64,000 nt of DNA. Origin: Sphaerolaimus hirsutus. Lineage: Eukaryota; Nematoda; Chromadorea; Monhysterida; Sphaerolaimidae. This document shows positions 22,781 to 34,300 of this stretch, in pieces. Made by a program: the position numbers and the translations under genes. Where the stretch lies: assembly GCA_964036195.1 (NCBI GenBank), contig OZ038451.1, positions 27,235,927 to 27,299,926 of the forward strand, given 5' to 3'. Under the pieces are notes generated by a model. That model was given only the letters and a program-made list of their open reading frames with translations, searched no databases and was not told the DNA's origin. How positions within the stretch are numbered: position 1 is the stretch's first letter; every line of letters starts with the position of its first letter.

Positions 22781-25236
22781 GATTTCACAAATTAGAATTA
22801 GAAGTAATTAGATCCACTAGCTGGAATGAGCCAATAGATTAAGTAGAGAATTAGTTGCACCGGAGTAAGCTTGAATTACACTAATTGAGTTTCTTGAATA
22901 ACGTTGCAATTAAAGTTTCCAAAGTGTTCGAATATTTCCAATTTACCTTTCCACTTTCCAAATCAGAACATTAACATAAAAATGACTAAATAACACTCAG
23001 GGTCATGAAAGCTAAACCAGACAGGTGAGGATAGCAATACGATGCACTGGTAAGAGACCACACAAGTCCAGGTACTTAAGTCCTAGCTTGGCACAGCACC
23101 ACTATCAAAAGTAATCTACAACGACGTAGCACAACTGTTTGGGCCCTTACGAAAGCCTAGAGCGAGTCAATAGGTGTACAGCCTACTTCAGCTTATACTA
23201 CGCCTAAAACAAGTCCACAGAGGTCCAGACGTACAGTAAGCATCACAGATGGTGGGTTCTCCCCATACAACACCCTATCTTAGCTATACCGGCAGCTCCG
23301 TGTGGCCACTCCTGCCCCTGTGAACCTAAATGTCACCGTGCAGAGGGAAGAGAAGGCCTATGCCAGAGTTAGCAGAGAATGAGTAACCAAGGGTAGGCTC
23401 ATTTCAGCTGGTAAATCACTGACTTAGTAATTAAAATTGGATTGAATAGACTGATGACAATCACAAGATTGGGGCTCTCTTTTATGGGTTTGAAGTGCCC
23501 AAAACTGGTTTGCAGCTGGGCGGAGCCAACCAATCACGAAAGTGCATTCGAAAGTGTACCGAAAATAAGTGACTTCAGCTGAACCAAGCCATGTACCACA
23601 AGGGTTACTTTTTAATGGAACAAGGGGATGGTGACTTGACATTCAGGAACACCTTTCTTCTGGCACTCAGCCAGCTAATGAAACCAAACTTGGAACTGTG
23701 CCAAACTAGAAAATAAAATACCTACAGTAACCTACCAAATGTAACGCACAAACTAACAACTTAAAAGTATCTAAACTGAGTGAGACTCTCAAAACTAAGC
23801 GTGATTCAATTAAAAACAAGCCGAGTGAATCTACAGCTACTCGAAAACTGCAAGCAACTGCAAAAGGGCCAAAAACACAAAAACAACCGTAATTGCTCAA
23901 CGTGAGCTCGTCCAAACCAGCGTACCAAATCAGCCAACGTGGAACTAAACACGACGTGCAAAAGTGCAAACACAAAAATACGTGCAAAACACAGAAATAA
24001 GTGCGAACGTAAAAATACAATCACAAACACATGCAATTATCACAAACTAAGGGGGTTAGGTGGGTAATTAAGTGCAAATAAATACATATACATACGTAAT
24101 AAATCACATACCGCGGCACCTACCGCGAACCTACAACCTAAGCCTACCTACAACCTACAAAATCACAAAACTCCTCCCTGTGGCAGCAGTGGCTACGGGA
24201 TATGTGCCAAGTTACACACAAAAACGGCCTTTTTGGCACTCTTCCAATTCCCTTTACTAATTTTAACCTAAGGCACATATCCCTCCAGAAGGGTTGACCC
24301 GTCTCTACTCCGAAGGACGTAGGCTTCTGGAGCTATCGGGGCCCTCCCTTCCGGTGGCCACTCCCACCAAGAACTCTGAGCGGCCGAAGTCTGTCGCTCC
24401 GCGGACGTTTCCGGCGGCCAACGCTGTCGACGCTCACGGGGACTGGATAGGGGGTGAATTTACAAGTTTCGAGCGATAAACTGTCGCCACAGTACGGCGA
24501 CAGCGCTTAGCCCCCCTCAAAATACGTCTGGTGCCATTTTCGGGAAGTTGGCACTCGGCCAAAAGTGGCCGACTCGCACTTTTACGAAAGTTCCCAAAAT
24601 GACCCAAAATCCCCCTCTCCCGGGTTCCGGCGGTCGGCGGGTGTCGGATGGCGGCGGCGCGGCGCTGTCGCGGCCGTCAAAGTCGTTCGCCGGCGTTCGT
24701 TCGACCGTCACACTCGAGGGACACAGTTTTAACTCGGCGCTGCTTTTCTTTTTAGTGAAAGCGCCGTAACTATCGCAAAAGTTAAGTTTCGTTCCCGGAG
24801 GTGCCAAATGACGTCACCCGGGCTTTTCACGACTAGAAACGGCTAATTAGGCCGTTTTGCTACTTAAGGCCGGCGGCATAGCGCCATCGATGTACCGTTC
24901 TATGGTAATTCGCGCTGAATCACCGTCCCAGAGACGTAGGTCTGGCACTTTGGTGATCTGGCGCCAATTACCATAGCTGGCGTCCACTGCGCCGTAAGTC
25001 TCCTACAAGTTAGGTTTCATATAGGGCGACGTCGAAATGACGTCACTTGGTCTAAGGATGGCCCGTGTGGCATTTCAGGCGGCTAAAGCGCCGTAATTAG
25101 GGTTTGGTAGCGTTAATTGACGCTGGGTCACCATCCCAGAGACATAGGTCTGGCACTTTGGTGGCCCGCCGTCGATTCTCGCATTACATACTATACCGAC
25201 CTTTTGAGCGCTGGCTCAGCGCGAACAGGCATCACA
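22781..25236 (-). repeat. Long terminal repeat plus 5' leader of the giant retroelement (downstream copy)
   Basis: On the minus strand the Gag-Pol stop at 25368 is followed by a purine tract AAGGGGGGAGGAAG and then TGTGATGCC, the expected polypurine-tract/LTR start (plus coordinate 25236). The other LTR boundary is not certain. One candidate is GGTACA followed by TGGCTTGGTTCAGC near 23591 (LTR about 1.65 kb, leader about 0.8 kb), but no tRNA match could be verified. The region is rich in CpG compared with the flanks. It carries two copies of the GACGTAGGTCTGGCACTTTGG motif also found in the ORF. The corresponding copy at 36579-39034 appears identical. Confidence 0.6.
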
Positions 25237-25367
25237 CTTCCTCCCCCCTTGCGTGGTCTAACCACAGGTTGTTTGGAAACTAGCGCGAAACTTAGACAAA
25301 AGAGAAACTTAAACTACGGTCTCACATATATTACTTATTACTTAAAATTTATAACTTCCAGGGTGTC

Positions 25368-28300
25368 TTATTTTGAATTAGCGCGCACACGATTACCACT
25401 TCTGAGTACCATGCCATCATCTGACAGTGGCTTGTCGCCAGGCGTCACACCAGCGTCAGCTTTCTCACCAGAAACATCGTGTGTCGGCAGTTCACTCTCC
25501 AAGGGGACCTCACGCACCTTGCGCAGTGCGCGACCGGTCCAAATCGCACCAGAAGCTACCGAATCCTTTACCGGAAGCAGCTTGTCCAGATTAACGCGAA
25601 TTGCTGCCGCATCGCATTGGTCGATGCGTTTAATTTTGGCTGTCTTCCCTTTTAGTTCTAAAATGCGATAAGGACCGATGTACGGACGGGCAAGTTTATA
25701 CGCAGGACCAGTCACGACACCTTCTGCTAAGTACCACACACGCTGCCCTACTTCAAAAGTCAGAGGCTTACATTTCTTATCATACTGCACTTTCTGTTGT
25801 GCTTGCGCCAAATCGATCAACTCTTTGGCAATTTTCCAAGCCTCACGCGTATACTGGATGATCCGCTCATGGTACTTTGGATGTTCATTATACACAAGTT
25901 GCGACGTTTCCAAAAACGACGTGTCACCCGGAAGCGGCATGTCGCGACCCGTTGCTAAAAAGTGCGGAGATTCACCAGTACTTGCATGAGGTATGGCTCT
26001 ATACCAGTACAGGGCAGGGGCGAGCCACTCATCCCAGTCGGTGGGGCGCAGAGTGCACATTTTAGCCAACATGTCTAACAGAGTGCGATTAAAACGTTCT
26101 ACTAATGCATTCGCTTGTGGTCGATACACGGTTGTCTTGCGGTGGTCCGTTCCCCAAAATTGAGTCAACCCGTGTAAGATTGCATTGCAAAATTCCGAAC
26201 CATTATCAGTAACAAGTACGCGCGGAACACCATGGTCTGAAACAAATTGCATGAAATGGTATGCCACTGTTTCCGCGTCTTTTAATCGAAGAGCGTACGC
26301 ACAAGGGTATTTTGTAAATGCATCTTGCAAGACCAAAACGTACTGATAACCATTTTGCGACATTGGCATTTTTAGAACGTCCATATGAATACGGAAAAAT
26401 GGCTCTGCCACCACTGAAATAGGGGTGAGCGGATTGAGACGTTTACGACCCTGTCCTGTCCTAGTAGCGCATTCTAGACATTTATCCACAGCACGATGAG
26501 CATCCATGGTCAGTGTGAACCACCAAAAGTAAATCCTTAACCACATGGACAACTTGAGACCAGCTGGGTGTCCCCAGGAATGAAATCTCTCGCAAAGTTC
26601 TGAAGTAATTTCTATTGGAACCACCAGACACGCACGACGACTAGCATTCCCCATAAACCACAATACATCATGCGCCACACAAAACCCAGTATAGTTGCGA
26701 TCTAACCAAGTATTGAAGCGCGCGTGTTTTGTGTATTGCCTAGTGGTCAGAAACAGTTTAATGGACTGAGTATCGGGGTCATCTTCCTGACCTTTTATAA
26801 TCCGTTGCCAAAATTTTTGGGTTTCCTCAGCGACAGACTCTAGCGTAGAACCCACGATACCGTCTATCGTTAGGCCTGCATCGCGAATTACATCGACATC
26901 CTTACCGGTCATGTTTAATCGTTCGATGGGGGTGGACTTAGCTTCGAAGATTGAGGGGGTGTTCGCTTTTGGTGTTCTATCCTGATTAGCTGGGTGAGGT
27001 ATATTATCCAAGAACTGAATATGACCTACACCGAGCGGGGGGTGCCATTCGTAGTGAATTTCGTCAGAAATTTTCGTAATCTCAACAGTAGAATATTCAG
27101 ACAAATCGGGCTCAGGTTGGTTCAACGGGTGCGCTTGCCACTTATCAGTAAAAGTGGACAGGGGGCAGATACCGGCGGGTACCTCTTCGGGGTCGAATTT
27201 ACCTTGTAAATGATCCTCAGTCCACTTATGGAAATTAACCGACTCGGCAATACGCGACAACGCGTCCGCCACACTATTCTCACTACCACGCTTAAAAATG
27301 ATCTTAGGTTGGTAAGCCATTAAAAACACATACCACTTGTCTAAACGAGGGTTCTCAGAACGGTTTTCCAGTGCCCATGTGAGCGTACGATGATCCGTTA
27401 CAATAATCACTTCTTGCTGTGTTAAATAATGTTTCCAGTATTTCAACGACCAGACAATAGCTAAACATTCCAATTCCGTGGTATTGTAACGTTTCTCAGC
27501 ACCTTTTAACGCGCAACTACCATAAGCGACCACGCGATGGCGGCCCGCATCGTCCATTTGACTCAAAACCGCACCTAAGCCACTGCGCGAAGCGTCCGTG
27601 TGCAAAATAAATGGGCGACCCTCTTTAGGGTAGGCTAAAATTGGGCCTTCTACTAAACGCTTCTTAAGTTCTTCGAAGGCCGCCTGACATTCGTCATCCC
27701 AAGTAGTCTTAGCACCCTGGATCTTTAAATGCAACGGTCGTGTAATAAAGGAAAAGCCCTCAACCCAGCGACGGTAAAAAGAACACATGCCCAGGAATCG
27801 ACGGATTTCCTTAGTAGTTACTGGGACTGGGTAATTTTGGATAGTGGTGATTTTCGACTGTTGCATTTCGATGCCTTCCCTCGTTAGGACGCAACCCAGA
27901 AAGTTGACGCGTTCTTTGAAAAATTCGCATTTCTTAATGCCAACTTTGAGGGTGTATCGATCGAAACGAGCAAAGACGTCGTCCAAGAGTGAGTACATAC
28001 GTTCCTCAGTTTCGGCACAAACCAAAACGTCGTCCAAGTAAAAATGCACGCGGTCTGGGTCTAATCCCGCAAGTACATTGGCAATGAGCCGACTAAATGA
28101 GGCTGGCGCGTTAACTAGGCCAAACGGCATGAATTTATACTGAAACAAACCGACATGGCTAGTAAATGCAGTTTTTGGAATATCCCGAGGGTCAATGCGC
28201 ATCTGCAAGTAGCCAGACGCTAAATCAAGTGATGAAAAGTACTGGGGATGTACAAGTCCAGCCATGTCAATCAGGTCAGCACAGTTTGGTAGTGCAAAAC

Positions 28301-31300
28301 AATCACGCTTAGTCACCAGGTTCACACGACGGTAATCGACGCATAATCGCAGCGCGCCATTTTTCTTACGCACCGGGACAATCGGGGATGCCCAAGGAGA
28401 CACTGACGGCTCAATTATCCCTAATTTCAGCCACAGCTGCACTTGACGTTCAACTTCCTTACGTAACCCGATAGCTAATCTACGGACTTTCTGTTGGATC
28501 GGGGGGGAGTTTCCAGTTTCGATAGGGTGGTAAATTATATCGCCTGTGTCTCCCATATCAAAATCGGACAGCGAAAAGATGTGGTGGCGTTCTAATAGCC
28601 AGTCACGCAACACCTGTTGCTTTTCCAAGGGGAGGTGACTAAGTACTCCTTCGTCTAGAATTTTCCCAAGTTGATGCAATCGAGTCTCAGGGGGTGACTG
28701 GGCGGTAATTACAGGGTCCTCAGGGGGTTCTACATGCGTGGAAGCCAAGTTGGCTTCACAGAGAGCCTTACACAGAGGTGTCTGCACTGTTTGCCACCAC
28801 ACATCGGCAAATTCAACTGCGAGTTCGTTCATATGGAAGTCATTAGTCGGTTCCACCACTACCTCTTCGGCCCAGCCAAGAGACTGGCAGGCAAATAAGA
28901 CCATCTCCTTATCCGAATGATTTGCAAAGGGGACAAAGAGCTCATTCCCGTTCTCTAATGGTAGCAAGGTGTTTTCGAAATTTTCGGAAAAGTGTGCATG
29001 TGGGCTGAAAAGAACCGTGGTGAGTGTCTCCTGGGGGTCACCTGTCAACTCAGCGGGCACATAAGACACAGAGCGCGGTGGGCATACCCAGTTTTCCGTT
29101 GCAACAACCCCAACAGCGCCGGTACCCTTACTTGGAGAGAAATAGGGAACAGGTGACGAAGAGCAAAGCCTATTTACATCTGTTTTCGGTGTCAAATACG
29201 GCTCTAAAAGTGATCCTACAGTGTAAATATTGCTAGATTGAACTCGTTCAATTGCTTCTGGGATATTTTCACCTGATTTTGCAATGGCGCCTGTACGTAA
29301 CCCGGTGTCTACGTAGGGGATTTCCCCTTCATAGAGCAAGCAAGGTTCATCGCCCGGGATGAGATACCGTTTATTGCTGTGCATAACTGGTCGAGTCATA
29401 CAAGCGCCAGGACAAATAGGTAGGAACCAAAATTTAGCATAATCACCAATACCTATAATGCACTGAGTGCCTTCAAAGGAAATTGCGAAGTTTATGCGTC
29501 GTGTTTCCGTACCGATCGAGACTGTCAATTGGATCGAGTACAGTAACGTATGTTTATGTCCTGTATAGCCTTTACAAACAAGGGGTTTTTCCAATTGAAA
29601 GATTCGACGGTCTAAACATTTCCCTGAAAGGCTCTCAATTTGCTCTAATAAAGACACGGGAATGGCACTTAATTCCGCACCAGTATCAGCTAATACTAGA
29701 TAGGGTCCTACACCTTGGATTACGGCGCGATGGTAAATACTAGGTGTAATTAAATCACGCACAGTGTGCTTTGGACGCGTCATTTTACCACTTTGCAAGC
29801 GGGCACCCAATGGTTCGGTTACTACGACTTGTGCGGCATTGCATTGGTATTCCATGCGCTTAACACCTAAATCCGGGGAGAGTTGTTCCCAGTAATATTT
29901 CCTACGGTCACGACAGGTTTCTCGGCCAGCATCCGAAGTGCTGAGATCTAGGGCAGCAACTACAGACGTATGTGTCGCGGGGTTGATAGGACGAAACATA
30001 TTAATAGAGGGTGTCCAGGTAGGTGTTTGTGTTGGTACTTGCACACTTTTTGGACTACTCAATACTACATGCTCCAGATCATCAGTGCCCGCGATATCAC
30101 GAATCCCAGGGGCGTAGGCTTGGGACTTTTGCGTGGTTACCGCGAGGGCTGGGGTCTGGTCAGGTTCGCAAGATTGAATGCGAATTTCCGGAATACTTGG
30201 GTGTGGGGTCGAGTCACAAGCAGGATCAACCTGGGGGACACCAGTCAAGGTCTTACAAAAACTTGCAGTGGGCCTCTTGCCAGCCACTGAGTCACTGAGC
30301 GCGCGTGCCGTCCCAGGGACGTAGGCTTGGCACTTTGGCACGGCGCCCTTTGGCTCAGTAGCGGACGTATCCACCCACTGCGTAACACAAACGTCAAAAT
30401 AACTTATTGGAGTTGGGTCAGGGTGGTTATAAAGTTCTGGACAGGAACCCAGAAAGTTCACACGCACATCATTCTCCTCTTCGTCTAATGCGTCTGTTTC
30501 TGGTGGTACCATATCCGAGTAATCGTATTGGTACTGATGCATGGTTTCCGAAGGGTATTCGTTGTAATAACCTTGCAAGTCATTAGGGTCTGCTACTCCC
30601 TCGACTAAGTCATTTTGCAAATCAGTGTAACCAATTTGATCGTCGGGTATGATGTCATACTGTGCGTACAGTTCATTGACATTCTGTGCAGGCGTGTTTT
30701 CGGGGCACTCGCGCGAGAAGTGGCCAGGCTTATTGCACTTAAAGCACTTAAGTGGCTCACGCGGCGTTTGGGCTGGTGCAGGGCCAGATGAGGTAGGACC
30801 GGTTGCGCGGCGACCGCACTCCTCGGTGGTATGGCCGGACATTTTACATTTATCACAAAAATAGCTCTTGTAAGCATTGGGAGGCTGTCGACCGGGCTTG
30901 TCAATAGCTACCACCGGTGGCCCTACATCAACTGTTGGACGCGGAGCAAAGCGCGGACCTTGTACGGCAGGAGGTAAACGCATAGGCGGAATGTCTCGTT
31001 GCGGTCTAATTGGCATGCGCTGTGCATTGAACGGAGGTTGAGCACTAGGCTGCGCTTGTGGCGCAGGGAAAGCAAATCGCGGGTTTTGGCGCATATCCAT
31101 CGGTGGTCGAAACATTGGCCGTTGGCCAGCTAGCATACCGCCACCCAACTGCTGACGGTTATCGCCCATGCGTGCACTAGACATTTGCTGCCGCAGTTGC
31201 GAGAGTTCATCGCGCATGCGCTTAAACTCAGTATCCTTAGCTGAGCGGTCTTGCTCAAGCTTACGGTTTTCCAAGGACTGTTGAGCGACTTTGGCATGCT

Positions 31301-34300
31301 GGATCAGCTTGTCGAAAGACTCAAGTGCGGCAGAGTTTAACTCCACTAATTGACGCAACTCAGAGTTATGCTGACCCAAAGCGTGCAAAAATCCCTCAAT
31401 CATACGCAATTCGCGCTCGCTATGATTCACATTTTTCAACTGCGCCGATTCGGTCATCAAACGGCGTCGCACAGTATCAATCGTATCATTGGGTTTCCAG
31501 TTCATAAGTGTGATCGCTCGGCATGTAGCTAGCACATGTTTTGCCTGGCCAAAGTGAGCTTTAAGAGCTGACTCCAGTTTCGTAAAAGAGGTCTGGACTT
31601 CCTGCGGTTGACCATAACACAGCGTAGCTGCATCATGTTCCAACACAGCGGCTAGAGTCAAAGCCCTTTCTTCGTCAGAGGCTATTTTGCAAATTTTACA
31701 TTTCGCGGTGAACTGTGCTAGCCACTGGCTGACATCAACAGACGTTTTACCCGAGAACATGGGACAACCAAGCATCTTAAGCTTCTTAATACGCTTAGCC
31801 AAATCCTCATCTGAACTAGTTGTGGTACTAGGCGGATCATTTGATACATTTGGTTGCGAAACTTGGGGCTGAGCTCGTGATTGAGCACGCCTTTGGTCTA
31901 ATAGGGCTCGCATGTTAGCGTTCATAGCCTCCATCTGGTCACGCATATTAGCATATTTTTGGTCCATTTCTGACTTAAGTTGATCTAGAGCCGAAGTGGG
32001 TGCTACAGAAGAGCTGGGGTGTGCTGGTGGAACCGAGAGCCTACCGGTGTGCTGGTGTCCCGTATGATATAATCGCTGGGGCGCCTGCACAGCGGCGGGC
32101 ACAGGGGCTCCACCAGCCGAATCAGGCTGCTGATAACCCTGGTGCGACAACAGAAAGTCGTATTGGTTGTCCCGCGTTCCTACATCATCCGGCTGAATCA
32201 TGTCTACGTTAGCATCATAGCTGCCACTATTCGTTACCCGGACCATCTGTGAGTGAGCGTTTTGAGCGGTAGGCAACTGTAAGCGACGGCGAGAATGCTC
32301 GAAGCGATTATTTCGGTCAATTGGAAGCATCGGAGTAGTGTGCACAGGCACCGCCCCGTATCGTCGTGCCAACTTATTGTAGTTAGCCCCAACTTGTGTA
32401 TAATCGCGACGGGCATCACTAGCCAACTTATACAAAAAGCGACCATTAATATGGTACTGTTCGGGTAGCGGATAGGTGTCTGTTATGCCTACCGTTTCAC
32501 CATGCTTAATAGAGCGATCAAGCGTGTCAACAAGCTTTTGCACAAGGAAGGCGCAGCGCTGAAATGCAGTGAGTAAGCTATCTGGGAACCAGCCATAACG
32601 AAACACGAGTTGAAAAATGTATTCAGACTCAAAATACGCGGCGATCAACAACTTAGAATACGCGCGCACGAGATCGGTGTTCCGTGGATCAATGATGGCC
32701 CAGGGTGTGTCCATAATACCGACTGTAGGCAGAATACGACCGACCCAAGTGGTTTTGACATCCAGCTCAGCCACTGGGCCAACAGAGAACTCCGGCCCTA
32801 CAGGTTCTACCCAAGCGTGCATGGATAAGTCAGTCAGTACAATGCGCGGCGGGTCAGTTTGCACTTTGATAGAAGGATCAGGCGGCCACTGATGTGTCGC
32901 CAAGCGCCGCATAGGATCGGGGCTCATTAGATGGGCTACTAAGACATTATTCCAGGCGGGGGGTAAAGTTGAAATGCTACGGTTCAACGGGGTAGTGTAC
33001 ATTGATGGTTGGTGCGCACTCTGGTGTGGCTCGAGTACTCTCGAAGGTTGTGGTTTGGGTGTCGGAACAGGGGTTTTTCCACGCAACTGGTGTAGCCAGT
33101 CTAATCCAAAACCAATATTGTTCAGCAGATTCTGACACACCAACCGGCATTTCTGGGGGGTACACCTGTCTGAGACCCGACCGATATGCATTACACAGAG
33201 GGCATTGTACTGCGCAAAATCCAGATTCTCTAAGCGGCACAAGAGGTCCCGGGCAGAGTCCAGGGTATTACCAAGATGTGCCAGTAATTCTTTCCTTGTC
33301 TTACGAGCAACAGGGCCATTAACTTGGCGCTTAATCTCAGGTAATATATCCGCAAACGCATGGTTGAGGCGAATGCCTTCAGCTATGCACCCATGAAATT
33401 GTGCCATAGCGTACCGAGCTGTTTCTGGCAAGGTGCCAAGCAATGGCATGTACGTGCTAAATCCGGTTCGGTGCACATCGAGGTACACCCAGGCTTCTGT
33501 CAAACTACGCAGAGCTGCAGCGCGCACTGTTTGGGATACTCCCTTATTTTCTAGGCCAAAAACACCAGCCGTTGATTTCGACTGAATCTGAGAACGAAGG
33601 GTAGTCCAATCTCTTGCTGACTGTGCAGAAACGAGCAAAACAGATTGCACAAACGCAAGTGCACACTGAACGGGGTAGGCGCGTGACTGTGGGCGCGCGG
33701 GGCCAGGGTCTGACGCTGCCAGTACTTGCTGGTTCGCTTGTCTCTGAGCCAGCGTGGACACATCCACGGGGGGCTTAGTTAGGGCATTCGCATCAGCACA
33801 AAAGTTACTCAGTAGGGACTGTAAATCACCCGCTAGGGAGTCAACCCGGGGTTTCAAGTGAACACTTAGAGTACGGTCAATGGAGTCTTGCAGGGATCCA
33901 CGGAATGGCAACATTGCCTGTGACCACGTTCGGAGGGTCATCAGGGCCGAGGTAACATTATCCAGAGTGGTTTGCTGGGATGGGTCAGAAGATGTCACAG
34001 TGGCAAGGTCAAACAATAGCTGATCTAACTTATTTATCTCGGGGTCAAGTTCGCTTAGAAGTTTTTCAAAGGGTTGTAACACATCCCCAATGCACTGATC
34101 TGAGGGTTTCAGGTGATCCCATAATTTAGTAGGTTCACATGCCTGTTGCAAGGGGGAAATCATAGTGTCGATCTCTGATTGGTTATTCGTCAGTAATTCT
34201 CGATGTTGTCTTACCGGCCCAGTAGAAGGTTGGGGTTGGGGGCTATTAGTAGGGTTGGATGGTGGTGGTTTCACGGGGGTACTTAGGTCACAGACAGAGG

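Larger units (their letters stand above)
21888..26502 (-). repeat. 4.6-kb direct repeat within the retroelement array, left copy
   Basis: Matches 35685-40300 at offset 13797/13798 (one C-run length difference). It contains the Gag N-terminus, the LTR/leader region and the Pol C-terminus. All open frames in it recur with identical translations in the other copy. Confidence 0.9.

Noticed and set aside
24517-24807. Pro/Ser-rich frames in the LTR (both copies)
   Set aside because: Lie in the CpG-rich LTR/leader opposite or within noncoding sequence; no family similarity, and present in both LTR copies simply because the LTR is duplicated.
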